Shown one piece after another: positions 1 to 7,746 of a DNA stretch of 8,407 nt. Numbering within the stretch: the stretch's first letter is position 1; the number at the start of each line of letters is the position of its first letter. The stretch lies in assembly GCA_030537915.1 (NCBI GenBank), contig JAUNUZ010000083.1, positions 1-8,407 on the forward strand, read 5' to 3'. This stretch comes from Micrococcales bacterium (GTDB lineage: Bacteria; Actinomycetota; Actinomycetes; Actinomycetales; Dermatophilaceae). A program made the translations under genes and the position numbers. The notes beneath the pieces were generated by a model. That model searched no databases, was not told where the DNA came from, and saw only the letters and a program-made list of their open reading frames with translations.

Positions 1-825
1 TGCTTCAACGTCCTCAACGGCGGGGTGCACGCGCCGAACGCTTTGGACTTCCAGGAGTTCATGGTCTGCCCGCTCGGGGCTTCGACCCTCGCCGAGGCGG
101 TGCGTGCGGGTGCCGAGGTGTATGCCGCGCTGCGCACCCGCCTTGCCGCTGCAGGCCAGGCCACCGGCCTAGGTGACGAGGGCGGGTTCGCCCCCCAACT
201 GAGCGAACCCGAGGAAGTCCTGGAGGTGATCGTGGCTGCGATCACCGACGCCGGCTACCAACCCGGCCCGCAGGGTGTCGCGATCGCCTTGGACCCGGCC
301 GCATCGGAGTTTCGGCAGGCAGATGGACGCTATCGCCTCAACGGGGCGTTGCTGACCAGCGACGACTTGATCGACCGTTACGCAACGATGGTCGAGCGCT
401 ACCCGATCTGGAGCATTGAGGATGGTCTCGGGGAGGGCGATCACGATGGCTGGCAGGCCTTGACTACCCGGTTGGGCGAGCGGATCCAGCTCGTGGGTGA
501 CGACAACTTCTGCACCAACCCGGCCATCATCGCTGCGGCGATTGGCGACGGCATCGCCAACGCGGCGTTGATCAAACTGAACCAGATCGGCACCGTCACC
601 GAGACTCTGGAAGCCATGGCCATCTGTCACCGGGCCGGCTACGCCCAGATGGTCTCGCACCGATCGGGTGAGACCCCGGACTCGTTCATCGCCGATCTCG
701 CCGTCGGCACCGGATGCGGGCAGCTCAAGAGCGGAGCTCCCGCGCGCGGAGAGCGGGTAGCCAAGTACAACCGCCTGCTCACGATAGGTGCGGCTCGCCC
801 AGACCTCGCCTATGGCCGAGGCTGA
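1..825 (+). CDS. eno: Enolase-family protein (phosphopyruvate hydratase), 5'-truncated by window
   Basis: Enolase interconverts 2-phosphoglycerate and phosphoenolpyruvate in cytoplasmic glycolysis and gluconeogenesis. The frame is open from base 1 and ends at TGA 823-825. About 274 residues are present; full enolases have about 420-430, so the N-terminal domain with its mobile active-site loop is missing. Visible signatures in order: NGGVHAPN near the start; GDEGGFAP with the catalytic Glu codon at 178-180; LDPAASEF with a metal-ligand Asp at 292-294; SIEDGL with Glu at 418-420; GDD with a metal Asp at 499-501; LIKLNQIGT with the catalytic Lys at 574-576; SHRSGET; and GQLKSG with Lys at 727-729. 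All catalytic and Mg residues in this part are kept, so it is probably active. The sequence departs from the usual enolase consensus in places, such as GDDNFCTN for GDDLFVTN. The downstream neighbour is not the divIC-like gene that commonly follows the housekeeping actinobacterial eno, so this may be a second enolase paralogue (inference). Confidence 0.93.
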   Translation, partial: CFNVLNGGVHAPNALDFQEFMVCPLGASTLAEAVRAGAEVYAALRTRLAAAGQATGLGDEGGFAPQLSEPEEVLEVIVAAITDAGYQPGPQGVAIALDPAASEFRQADGRYRLNGALLTSDDLIDRYATMVERYPIWSIEDGLGEGDHDGWQALTTRLGERIQLVGDDNFCTNPAIIAAAIGDGIANAALIKLNQIGTVTETLEAMAICHRAGYAQMVSHRSGETPDSFIADLAVGTGCGQLKSGAPARGERVAKYNRLLTIGAARPDLAYGRG

Positions 826-947
826 CCCAGGCCAGGAGAAACGTAACCGCTGGCGCACGGACCGGCACGAGGACGGCCGGGTCGCCCACCTCAAGCAGCA
901 CCGCGGCGACCACGACGCCAAGCCGAAGCCCGAAAGGAGCGATCGCG
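826..947. other. Convergent intergenic spacer between enolase and CoA-transferase genes
   Basis: This 122-bp spacer separates two genes that converge. An imperfect inverted repeat lies at 860-866 (GACCGGC) and 876-883 (GCCGGGTC), pairing with one bulged base. It could end transcription from either side, but no T-tract follows on either strand, so it is weak as an intrinsic terminator. An open frame from ATG 812 to the stop at 1058-1060 crosses the spacer and runs far into the opposing gene. It has no ribosome-binding site and no recognisable domain, so I do not call it as a gene. Confidence 0.3.
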
Positions 948-2927
948 CTAACTGGTCGGGCGCCTGCCGCGCAGGAGGGCCTCGGCCAACTCGCGGTTGG
1001 CCACCAGGTTGGGTGTCACCGAATGCCCCTGGAGGGCCTCCCCCAGCCGCGCCCGCATGAACGCGTTGGAGGTGTAGCGGGTGGCCTCGGAGTAGTACTC
1101 GTCCATGAGCGTCTGCACCATCGCCACGTAGGGGTCGACCAACTCGGGGATGATGGAGAACGAGTCGTAGTTGACGATTGCCGCGACCCTGGACTCGTGG
1201 CCCGCGAGGGCGTCGACAACCGCCGCGCGAATGTTGTCGATATCCGTGGAGCTCCTGACCGTGAGCCCCTCGAAGTCAATGAAGAACCGGTCGCCGTCCG
1301 GGTCCAGATGCAGCCGGGAGTGCAGCGGGACCGCCAGCAGGTCCGCGCGCAGATCCATCGGCTCATCGGCGAAGATCCGCGGGTCCATCGGGCGCAACTC
1401 CGCGGAGATTTCGGGCCGGAAGCCCATCAGCGCCAAGATGTCGCGCTCTACATCGATCCCCGGCGCGACCTCGACGAGCTCAAGCCCCGCCTCGCCGAGG
1501 CGGAAGACGCAGCGTTCGGTGACGTAGAGGATCCGCTGGCCGTTCGCCAGCGCCTGAGCGCCGCTGAAGGTGCGGTGCTCGACCTCCGCAAGGAACTTCG
1601 GCGCCCCCGGCTCGCCGTCGATCCGTCGGCCCTCCGGCGAAACCTGCGGCGCCGAACCACCCGCGGTGAAGCTGCCGACAAAGACGACGGTCCGCGCGTT
1701 CTGGCTGATGTTGATAAAGCCGCCCGCACCGGCGAGGCGGGTGCCGAATTTCGAGACATTGACGTTGCCCTGCGCGTCGGCCTGGGCCATACCGAGCACC
1801 GCGATGTCGAGCCCGCCGCCATCGTAGAAGTCGAACTGGCTCGGTTGGTCGATGATCGCCTGGGGGTTCGTCGCCGCACCGAAATTCAAACCACCGGCGG
1901 GAATCCCGCCGATGACACCCGGTTCCGCGGTGAGCGTCAGCAGGTCGATGATCCGCTCCTCCGCCGCGACGCTGGCCACGCCCTCCGGCATGCCGATCCC
2001 GAGGTTGACGACGCCATTGGGCGGCAGCTCCATCGCAGCGCGGCGAGCCATGACCTTGCGCGAACTCATCGGCATGGCAGGGACCGACGCGGCGGGCACG
2101 CGCAGCTCCGCCGAGAAGGCCGGCGAATAGGGCTCGATGAAGGTCTGCTGGTGATACTCGGGGCTCTCGGCGACGACGACACAGTCCACGAGCACCCCGG
2201 GCACCTGGACCTGCCGGGGGTTGAGGCTGCCCCGCTCGGCGAGCCGCTCGACCTGGGCGATGACGATCCCGCCGGAGTTGCGTGCCGCCATCGCGATGGC
2301 CCTTGCCTCGAGGGTCAGCGCCTCCCGCTCCATCGTCAGGTTCCCGTCTGGATCCGCCGTCGTGGCCCGGATGATGCCGACATCCACCGGCATCGCCTTG
2401 TAGAGCAGGTACTCCTGCCCGTCGATCTCCAGGAGCCGGACGAGTTCAGTCGTCGTGCGCTCGTTGAGCCGCCCACCCCCGTGGCGGGGATCGACGAACG
2501 TTCCCAGACCCACCCGCGTCAGCGTGCCGGGCTTGCCGGCGGCGATGTCACGGAACAGGTGGCAGATCACGCCCTGCGGGAGATTCCAGGCCTCGATGAG
2601 ATTCGACAGCGCTAAGCGCTGCAGCTTCGGCACGAGGCCCCAGTGACCGCCGATCACCCGCTTGAGCAGTCCCTCGTGGCCCAGGTGGTTGAGCCCACGA
2701 GCGCCGCCATCCCCCTGTCCCGCCGCATACAACAACGTGAGATCGCGCGGGGAGTCGCTGCGCAGGAACCGCTGCTCGAGGGCCACCGCGATGTTCTCCG
2801 CAAAGCCGATCCCGACGAATCCGCCGGTCGCGACCGTGTCACCGTCTCTGATGAGTCGGACGGCCTGCGCCGCGGTCACGAACTTGCCGGTGTCTGCGCC
2901 ATGGGTGGAGAGGGGATGAACTCGCAC
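948..2927 (-). CDS. Fused acyl-CoA:acetate/3-ketoacid (propionate-type) CoA-transferase with C-terminal extension
   Basis: Family I CoA-transferase that moves CoA between acyl-CoA and a free short-chain acid through a glutamyl-CoA thioester; cytoplasmic. Both CoA-transferase halves are on one chain, as in propionate CoA-transferase (Pct) and E. coli YdiF. I chose GTG 2925-2927 (659 aa) because AGGAG precedes it by 8 nt; an in-frame GTG at 2958-2960 (670 aa) has no ribosome-binding site. The first half (about residues 16-280) begins with the [13 protein letters not shown] loop. The second half (about 290-510) has GIGMPEGVA (about 310), [10 protein letters not shown] with the likely catalytic Glu335 (codon 1923-1925), [16 protein letters not shown] and YVTERCVF. 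Pct and YdiF are about 520-530 aa and end near here. This protein continues for about 130 residues, including [12 protein letters not shown] (548-559) and an RYTSNAFMR stretch near 617-626. The acyl substrate cannot be read from sequence: acetate, propionate, butyrate or acetoacetate are all possible. Confidence 0.88.
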   Translation of the reverse strand: MRVHPLSTHGADTGKFVTAAQAVRLIRDGDTVATGGFVGIGFAENIAVALEQRFLRSDSPRDLTLLYAAGQGDGGARGLNHLGHEGLLKRVIGGHWGLVPKLQRLALSNLIEAWNLPQGVICHLFRDIAAGKPGTLTRVGLGTFVDPRHGGGRLNERTTTELVRLLEIDGQEYLLYKAMPVDVGIIRATTADPDGNLTMEREALTLEARAIAMAARNSGGIVIAQVERLAERGSLNPRQVQVPGVLVDCVVVAESPEYHQQTFIEPYSPAFSAELRVPAASVPAMPMSSRKVMARRAAMELPPNGVVNLGIGMPEGVASVAAEERIIDLLTLTAEPGVIGGIPAGGLNFGAATNPQAIIDQPSQFDFYDGGGLDIAVLGMAQADAQGNVNVSKFGTRLAGAGGFINISQNARTVVFVGSFTAGGSAPQVSPEGRRIDGEPGAPKFLAEVEHRTFSGAQALANGQRILYVTERCVFRLGEAGLELVEVAPGIDVERDILALMGFRPEISAELRPMDPRIFADEPMDLRADLLAVPLHSRLHLDPDGDRFFIDFEGLTVRSSTDIDNIRAAVVDALAGHESRVAAIVNYDSFSIIPELVDPYVAMVQTLMDEYYSEATRYTSNAFMRARLGEALQGHSVTPNLVANRELAEALLRGRRPTS

Positions 2928-2933
2928 GGTTGG

Positions 2934-2940
2934 GCTCCTG
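2934..2940 (-). promoter_or_regulatory. Ribosome-binding site deciding the CoA-transferase start
   Basis: Read on the minus strand, this is CAGGAGC, placed 6-8 nt before the GTG at 2927-2925. It is the only good Shine-Dalgarno match near the 5' end of the gene. It supports a start 11 codons inside the longest open frame. Confidence 0.65.
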
Positions 2941-2980
2941 CGCTCGAGACCGGGTGTCACCGGCGATAGTGGGTCACCCG

Positions 2981-2986
2981 AGCCTA
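2981..2986 (-). promoter_or_regulatory. Possible -10 element for the CoA-transferase gene
   Basis: On the minus strand this reads TAGGCT, fitting TANNNT, about 54 nt upstream of the chosen GTG. No clear -35 hexamer sits 16-18 bp further upstream. A related TAGGCC occurs 31 bp further upstream (3013-3018 region). This is a weak call based on one hexamer. Confidence 0.2.
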
Positions 2987-3065
2987 GAAGTGCCGCTCGC
3001 AGCGCGCCACAGGCCTAGGTCCCGGCGTCGTTGCGCGTCCGCTCCACGGACAAGCTGGGTCTGCA

Positions 3066-3083
3066 TTGTGAGAACGATCACAA
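3066..3083. promoter_or_regulatory. CRP/GlxR-type cAMP-receptor protein binding site
   Basis: TTGTGA-GAACGA-TCACAA is a perfect 6-bp inverted repeat with a 6-bp spacer. It contains the exact TGTGA-N6-TCACA core used by E. coli CRP, and the same core is reported for corynebacterial GlxR and similar actinobacterial Crp proteins. It lies in the divergent region, centred at 3074.5: about 147 bp from the CoA-transferase start and about 200 bp from the pckG start. If the TACCGT hexamer at 3123-3128 is the pckG -10, the site is centred near -60, the usual class I activator position. Which gene it controls, and in which direction, is inference. Confidence 0.7.
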
Positions 3084-3122
3084 GCTCTCGGGACTCGGCC
3101 ACACTTTTGCGCGAAAACCCCG

Positions 3123-3128
3123 TACCGT
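3123..3128 (+). promoter_or_regulatory. pckG: Possible -10 element for pckG
   Basis: TACCGT fits TANNNT and would give a start site near 3135 and a leader of roughly 140 nt before the pckG ATG. No good -35 lies 16-18 bp upstream, as is common at activator-dependent promoters. An alternative pairs TTGCGC (3107-3112) with TGGTAT (3132-3137) at a 19-bp spacing, giving a start near 3144. Both are weak by sequence alone. Confidence 0.25.
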
Positions 3129-3183
3129 GGTTGGTATCGCAAGCGCCCACCGGAGTTACCACCCGGATGATCCCGCGCAACGT

Positions 3184-3200
3184 CGCCGTTTGGAACGGCG
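3184..3200. repeat. Perfect 7-bp inverted repeat in the pckG leader
   Basis: CGCCGTT-TGG-AACGGCG is a perfect inverted repeat with a 3-base loop, ending 73 nt before the pckG start codon. In RNA it would form a short stable hairpin; in DNA it could be an operator. No T-tract follows it, so it is not a typical terminator. No riboswitch family is recognisable. Confidence 0.5.
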
Positions 3201-3273
3201 GACCAGCACAGGTGACGGGTCGGTTGCCTCGCGTGGGACTCAACGACGAGCACGCGAAGGGGAACTACCCGCA

Positions 3274-5112
3274 ATGACTGCCACGATCGATAAGACCATC
3301 CCGACCACAGGTGGGACGAGCCACACCGAACTGGCGGAGTGGGTGGCGCAGGTCGCGGAGCTGACCACCCCCGACCGCATCGTCTGGTGCGACGGCTCCG
3401 ATGCCGAGTGGGACCTTCTGACCTCTCAGCTCGTCGAGACCGGCACCTTCGTCAAGCTGGAGAAGAAGCCGAACTCCTTCTGGGCAGCCTCCGATCCCTC
3501 CGACGTCGCGCGGGTCGAGGACCGCACCTACATCTGCTCTCCCACGCCGGAGGGGGCTGGTCCGACGAACAACTGGATGGACCCCGAAGAGATGAAGGGC
3601 ACGATGCGTGACCTCTACGCGGGCTGCATGACGGGGCGCACGATGTACATCGTCCCCTTCGTCATGGGCCATCTCGACGCGGACATCCCCATGTACGGCG
3701 TCGAGATCACCGACAGCGCCTATGTCGTGTGTTCGATGCACATCATGGCCCGCGTCGGCACGGCGGTCCTGGACAAGATGGAGGCAACGGACGCCGACTA
3801 CGTCAAGGGTCTGCACTCGGTGGGGATGCCACTGACGCAGGGCGTCACGGATGTGCCGTGGCCGTGCAGCGACACCAAGTACATCGTGCACTTCCCGCAC
3901 GAGCGCACGATCTGGAGCTACGGCTCGGGCTACGGCGGCAACGCGCTGCTCGGCAAGAAGTGCTATGCCCTGCGGATCGCCTCCGCGATGGCCCACGACG
4001 AGGGTTGGCTGGCTGAGCACATGCTCATCCTCAAGCTGACCAGCCCTGCCGGGAAGGTCCGCTACATCGCGGCGGCCTTCCCCAGTTCCTGCGGTAAGAC
4101 GAACCTGGCGATGATCGAGCCGACGATTCCCGGCTGGAAGGCCGAGATGATCGGCGACGACATTGCGTGGATGCGCTTCCGCGACGGCAAGCTGTACGCC
4201 GTCAACCCCGAGAACGGACTCTTCGGCGTGGCGCCGGGGACGGGCGAGGCGACGAACCGCAACGCGATGACGGCGATTGCCGAGGGAAACTCCATCTTCA
4301 CCAACGTCGCGCGCACCCCCGACGGCGACGTCTGGTGGGAAGGCATGACGACGGCCGTGCCCGAGCACCTCATCGACTGGCACGGCGATGCCTGGACGCC
4401 CGCTGACGGTGCGGCCGGGACGCTCTCCTCGCACCCGAACAGCCGCTTCTGTACGCCGATCAAGCAGTGCCCCGTCACCGCTCCGGAGTTCGACGATCCC
4501 AACGGCGTGCCCATCGACGCAATCCTCTTCGGCGGCCGCCGCAAGACCACGATCCCGCTGGTCACGCAGGCGCGCGACTGGAACCACGGCACGTTCATCG
4601 GCTCGACGGTCTCCTCGGAGACGACGGCCGCGGCAGCGGGAGCGGTCGGCGTCGTGCGACGTGACCCGATGGCGATGCTGCCGTTCATCGGCTACAACGC
4701 CGGGGACTACCTGCAGCACTGGATCGACTTGGGCAAGAAGTATGGCGACAGCATGCCGAAGGTCTTCCTCGTCAACTGGTTCCGTCGCGACGCCAGCGGC
4801 GGCTTCGCGTGGCCCGGGTTCGGTGAGAACAGCCGCGTCCTGAAGTGGGTCGTCGAACGCCTCGACGGACAGGCCGACGCCGTCGAAACCCCGATCGGCT
4901 TCCTGCCGGCCCCGGGCGCCATCGACACAGACGGTCTCGACATGAGCCCCGAGCTGCTTGCGGCCGCGCTGCGCTACGACGCCGATGAGTGGCGTGCCGA
5001 GCTGCCGCTCATCCGCGAGTGGTTCGCCAAGTTCGACGACCAGCTCCCCACCGAGTTGCAGTCCGAGCTGGACCGCCTCACCGAAGGGTTGGACGCGGAC
5101 GCCAAGGAGTGA
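3274..5112 (+). CDS. pckG: Phosphoenolpyruvate carboxykinase (GTP-dependent)
   Basis: Converts oxaloacetate plus GTP to phosphoenolpyruvate, CO2 and GDP; this is the entry step of gluconeogenesis and works in the cytoplasm. The product is 612 aa, close to the roughly 606 aa of mycobacterial PckG. The start is ATG 3274-3276, preceded by AAGGGG 11 nt upstream; in-frame sequence further upstream is not PEPCK-like. Family motifs: the [20 protein letters not shown] region with the substrate-binding Arg; [12 protein letters not shown] with metal ligand Lys229; His249; the kinase-1 P-loop FPSSCGKTN with the reactive Cys273; the kinase-2 motif MIGDD with Asp295 and Asp296; and the nucleotide-site motif [12 protein letters not shown]. 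Everything needed for activity is present, with no frameshift. It is divergent from the CoA-transferase gene and shares with it a control region holding a CRP-type site. The GTP-type assignment is secure because ATP-type PEPCKs have different sequences. Confidence 0.98.
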   Translation: MTATIDKTIPTTGGTSHTELAEWVAQVAELTTPDRIVWCDGSDAEWDLLTSQLVETGTFVKLEKKPNSFWAASDPSDVARVEDRTYICSPTPEGAGPTNNWMDPEEMKGTMRDLYAGCMTGRTMYIVPFVMGHLDADIPMYGVEITDSAYVVCSMHIMARVGTAVLDKMEATDADYVKGLHSVGMPLTQGVTDVPWPCSDTKYIVHFPHERTIWSYGSGYGGNALLGKKCYALRIASAMAHDEGWLAEHMLILKLTSPAGKVRYIAAAFPSSCGKTNLAMIEPTIPGWKAEMIGDDIAWMRFRDGKLYAVNPENGLFGVAPGTGEATNRNAMTAIAEGNSIFTNVARTPDGDVWWEGMTTAVPEHLIDWHGDAWTPADGAAGTLSSHPNSRFCTPIKQCPVTAPEFDDPNGVPIDAILFGGRRKTTIPLVTQARDWNHGTFIGSTVSSETTAAAAGAVGVVRRDPMAMLPFIGYNAGDYLQHWIDLGKKYGDSMPKVFLVNWFRRDASGGFAWPGFGENSRVLKWVVERLDGQADAVETPIGFLPAPGAIDTDGLDMSPELLAAALRYDADEWRAELPLIREWFAKFDDQLPTELQSELDRLTEGLDADAKE

Positions 5113-5132
5113 CCTGTTGACTGGTGAGCATC

Positions 5133-5190
5133 TGAGGCGGCGCGAGGGCCGCGCGCCCGGTCTCGGCGATGGTCCGAAGCCGCCACCTCA
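5133..5190 (+). terminator. Weak G/C-rich hairpin after pckG
   Basis: TGAGGCGGC (5133-5141) can pair with GCCG plus CCTCA within 5179-5190, leaving a three-base bulge. The G/C-rich interior can fold further. It begins about 20 nt after the pckG stop, where a terminator would be expected, but there is no T-tract. It might equally be part of the response regulator's upstream region. Low confidence. Confidence 0.2.
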
Positions 5191-5223
5191 TAGGAGACGC
5201 ACAGGCGCGGCACAGCCGTAACC

Positions 5224-5245
5224 GTTCACGGGCGTTGTTCACTGG
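5224..5245 (+). repeat. Direct repeat GTTCACNGG just upstream of the response regulator gene
   Basis: GTTCACGGG (5224-5232) and GTTCACTGG (5237-5245) match in 8 of 9 bases and start 13 bp apart. The second copy ends 4 nt before the response regulator ATG. OmpR/PhoP-family regulators bind tandem direct repeats, so an autoregulatory site is possible. The usual repeat offset for such regulators is nearer 10-11 bp, which counts against it. Confidence 0.3.
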
Positions 5246-5249
5246 GTCC

Positions 5250-5987
5250 ATGCCCAGTTCGTCGCAGGCCAGTGCGCCGGTTCTCAGTCGTCTCGACGGC
5301 TCCCCCGTGAGGGTGCTCGTCGTGGACGACGAGAGCAATCTCGCCGAGCTGCTCAGCATGGCGCTTCGTTACGAAGGCTGGCATGTCCGCTCGGCCGCCA
5401 CGGGGCTGGCCGCCGTGCGGGCCGCGAAGGAGTTCCGGCCCGACGCGGTCGTGCTCGACATGATGCTTCCCGATTTCGACGGGCTCGAAGTGCTGCGCCG
5501 GATGCGCGGCGACGACCCGAACATCCCTGTCCTGTTCCTCACCGCCAAGGACGCGGTCGAGGATCGGGTGGCAGGCCTGACCGCCGGCGGGGACGACTAC
5601 GTCACCAAGCCCTTCAGCCTCGAGGAGATCGTCGCCCGGGTCCGCGCGCTGATGCGCCGCACCGCGCACGTCGCAACCGCGGCCGACCACGTCCTGGCAG
5701 TCGGAGACCTCACCCTCGACGAGGACTCCCACGAGGTGACCCGCGGTGGCCGGTCGATCAGCCTGACGGCGACGGAGTTCGAGCTGCTGCGCTTCCTCAT
5801 GCGCAACCCCAAGCGCGTGCTGAGCAAGGCCCAGATCCTCGACCGGGTGTGGAACTACGACTTCGGCGGCCAAGCCAATGTCGTCGAGCTCTACATCTCC
5901 TACCTGCGCAAGAAGATCGATGTCGGACACGAGCCGATGATCCATACCCTGCGCGGAGCCGGATACGTCCTCAAGCCGGCCCCGTGA
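5250..5987 (+). CDS. OmpR/PhoP-family response regulator
   Basis: DNA-binding response regulator that is phosphorylated by the kinase encoded next to it. From ATG 5250 it has 245 aa. The receiver domain (about 20-135) has the acidic pair Asp26/Asp27, phosphoacceptor Asp70 in VVLDMMLPDFDG, Thr98 in LFLTAK, and Lys120 in YVTKPFS. The C-terminal winged helix (about 148-243) has the LTATEFELLRFL and WNYDFGGQANVVELYISYLR stretches and ends in HTLRGAGYVLK. The closest families I recognise are mycobacterial PhoP and TcrX/TrcR-type regulators, but no exact orthologue can be named. The start is uncertain: ATG 5250 has no clear Shine-Dalgarno, TTG 5235 is in frame, and an ATG at 5169 would add 27 residues that look unlike a receiver domain. 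The stop overlaps the kinase start (GTGA), so the two are translationally coupled. Confidence 0.95.
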   Translation: MPSSSQASAPVLSRLDGSPVRVLVVDDESNLAELLSMALRYEGWHVRSAATGLAAVRAAKEFRPDAVVLDMMLPDFDGLEVLRRMRGDDPNIPVLFLTAKDAVEDRVAGLTAGGDDYVTKPFSLEEIVARVRALMRRTAHVATAADHVLAVGDLTLDEDSHEVTRGGRSISLTATEFELLRFLMRNPKRVLSKAQILDRVWNYDFGGQANVVELYISYLRKKIDVGHEPMIHTLRGAGYVLKPAP

Positions 5988-7549
5988 CGCGCACTCTCAC
6001 GGGGGTCGGCGGCAGCGCGGAGAACGGCCGAACCAGCGGCGTCAACGGCGCAACCTCGAGCCAGCCCGTCGTCATCGGCGGTGAACCACAGCTGCGGCGA
6101 CGCGGGCTGTTCGCGGGCTGGACGCTGCGTCGCAAGCTCGTGGCATCGATGCTCGCGCTGTTCGTCCTCGTGAGCCTCTTCAGCGGGTTCGCCACACTCC
6201 TGACCCTGCAGAACTCGCTCCAGGCCGACCTCGATCAACGCGTCATCACGCAGTCGGGCCGCTTCCGCCCTAATGATGGTGACGTATTCGGCCCGCCCGG
6301 CACCCCGCCCGGGCTCGGCGGCGACTTCCTCCTGCTCATGGTGACCAACGGGGTGGCCCAGCAGAACGTAGTCTACACCCGGGCTGGAGCCGCGACCCGC
6401 CTGACGACATCGCAGATGAGAGCCCTGGCCGCCGCAACCCTCAGCTCCCGCCCGCAGACGATCGACCTCGGGGATCAGCTCGGCAGATACCGCCTCGTCG
6501 CAGCCGATCAGGGGGATAGCCACATCGTCACCGGACTGCCGACGGCCCGACTCGACCAGAGCCTCGACCAGCTGCGCGGGCTCGTCGTGGGACTCGGGGT
6601 CACCGGCCTGGTCCTGCTCGGTGCCGGCGCGACGTGGCTGATCCGCTCGAGCCTGCGCCCGCTGGAGCGCGTCGCAGCGACCGCGACCCGGATCTCGACG
6701 CTGCCGCTGGCCACCGGTGAGGTGACGCTCGTCGAGCGGGTGCCCTTCGCCGACACCGACGCCCGGACCGAGGTCGGCCAGGTCGGTGCGGCGCTCAACG
6801 ACCTCATCGACCACGTTGACTCCGCACTCAACGCCCGCTATGACAGCGAGCAACGCCTGCGCCGTTTCGTCGCCGACGCGAGTCACGAGTTGCGAACTCC
6901 GCTGGCCTCGATCCGAGGGTACGCCGAGCTGTCGCACCGTGAGCGCGAACCCGTGCCCGAGACGGTCCGGCACGCCCTGAACCGCATCGAGTCCGAGGCC
7001 GGGCGGATGAGCACCCTCGTCGAGGACCTCCTGCTGCTTGCCCGCCTGGACTCGGGCCGACCCCTGGAATCCGAGCCGGTCGACCTGACCCGCCTGCTGC
7101 TCGACGCTGTGAGCGACGCCCAGGTCGCAGGGCGGGACCACACGTGGCGGCTCGACCTGCCGAAGGAGGCCGTCGAGGTGGTCGGGGACGAGGCCAGGCT
7201 GACCCAGGTCATCGTCAACCTGCTCGCCAACACTCGCGTGCACACCCCGCCCGGCACGACCGTCACCGGTCGCCTGCGGCGGGTTGCGCTCGGGCCAGGG
7301 TCGCGCCCTGACGCCGGTCCCCAAGTCGTGCTGGAGGTCGAGGATGACGGCCCCGGCATCCATGCGGGTCTGCTGCCGCACATCTTCGGCCGGTTCACCC
7401 GCGGCGACTCCGCCCGCGTGCGCTCGAGTGGGTCGACGGGCCTTGGACTCTCGATCGTCCAGGCGGTCGCGCGCGCCCACGGCGGCGATGTGACGGTCGC
7501 GTCGGCCCCGGGCCGGACGATCTTCCGGGTCACCCTGCCCGCCGCCTGA
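5984..7549 (+). CDS. Membrane sensor histidine kinase (HAMP, HisKA, HATPase_c)
   Basis: Cognate sensor kinase of the preceding regulator: it autophosphorylates on His and transfers phosphate to the regulator's Asp. From GTG 5984, which overlaps the upstream TGA by four bases, it has 521 aa. Order: a cytoplasmic Gly/Ser-rich N-terminus (1-45) with a basic RRR..LRRK edge; TM1 (about 52-75); an extracytoplasmic sensor region (about 76-197) of no recognised family; TM2 (about 198-219); HAMP (about 220-285); HisKA with His301 in FVADASHELRTPLASIRGYAE; N box QVIVNLLANTRVHTP (408-422); G1 EDDGPGI (453-459); F box IFGRF (467-471); and G2 GSTGLGLSIV (483-492). All catalytic motifs are intact. The stimulus cannot be read from sequence. 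It is followed by a gap of about 200 bp, so the operon probably ends here, although no clear terminator is seen. Confidence 0.95.
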   Translation: MTRTLTGVGGSAENGRTSGVNGATSSQPVVIGGEPQLRRRGLFAGWTLRRKLVASMLALFVLVSLFSGFATLLTLQNSLQADLDQRVITQSGRFRPNDGDVFGPPGTPPGLGGDFLLLMVTNGVAQQNVVYTRAGAATRLTTSQMRALAAATLSSRPQTIDLGDQLGRYRLVAADQGDSHIVTGLPTARLDQSLDQLRGLVVGLGVTGLVLLGAGATWLIRSSLRPLERVAATATRISTLPLATGEVTLVERVPFADTDARTEVGQVGAALNDLIDHVDSALNARYDSEQRLRRFVADASHELRTPLASIRGYAELSHREREPVPETVRHALNRIESEAGRMSTLVEDLLLLARLDSGRPLESEPVDLTRLLLDAVSDAQVAGRDHTWRLDLPKEAVEVVGDEARLTQVIVNLLANTRVHTPPGTTVTGRLRRVALGPGSRPDAGPQVVLEVEDDGPGIHAGLLPHIFGRFTRGDSARVRSSGSTGLGLSIVQAVARAHGGDVTVASAPGRTIFRVTLPAA

Positions 7550-7574
7550 CCCGCATCGACCACGGCAGAACCAG

Positions 7575-7580
7575 TATTGT
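7575..7580 (+). promoter_or_regulatory. Possible -10 element for the PAP2 gene
   Basis: TATTGT fits TANNNT and stands out in a G/C-rich spacer. It lies 167 nt before the PAP2 ATG. No convincing -35 lies at the right distance. Weak. Confidence 0.2.
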
Positions 7581-7656
7581 GCCGAGCCGCCCGCGGTCCT
7601 ACGCTCACCCGCGAAAGGGTCTGAATCTGCGCGTGTGCGCCGCGCCAGGGTGCGGC

Positions 7657-7673
7657 GGTCGATGATTTCGACC
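7657..7673. repeat. Perfect 6-bp inverted repeat upstream of the PAP2 gene
   Basis: GGTCGA-TGATT-TCGACC is a perfect inverted repeat with a 5-base centre, 73 nt before the PAP2 start codon and about 110 nt after the kinase stop. It may be an operator or a transcribed hairpin. There is no T-tract after it. Confidence 0.4.
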
Positions 7674-7746
7674 TGATGGCAACGGGGGCCGGCCGGGACC
7701 ACGACTCGGTCAGCAACCGCCCAGCCGGGTGGCGCACCATGACGGG

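Noticed and set aside
812..1060. Small possible protein starting at ATG 812 after the enolase gene
   Set aside because: It overlaps the enolase end, runs over 100 bases into the opposing CoA-transferase gene, lacks a Shine-Dalgarno and has no recognisable content.
714..2615. Long open frame on the + strand opposite the CoA-transferase gene
   Set aside because: It is the antisense shadow of a G/C-rich gene. Its translation is rich in Arg, Asp and Gly, shows no domain, and overlaps the conserved CoA-transferase motifs.
2953..2979. GGGTG / GTCACCC repeats near the CoA-transferase start
   Set aside because: Short and imperfect; they do not form a clean symmetric site and are expected by chance in this composition.
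3031..3273. N-terminal extension of PEPCK from an upstream GTG
   Set aside because: The extra residues are unlike PEPCK, would cover the CRP-type site and the leader stem-loop, and the ATG at 3274 gives the normal family length.
3265..4719. Long open frame on the - strand opposite pckG
   Set aside because: Antisense shadow: it covers fully conserved PEPCK motifs on the other strand and has no recognisable domain.
5117..5122. TTGACT as a -35 element for the response regulator
   Set aside because: No TANNNT hexamer lies 16-19 bp downstream, where the sequence is GGCGCG-like.
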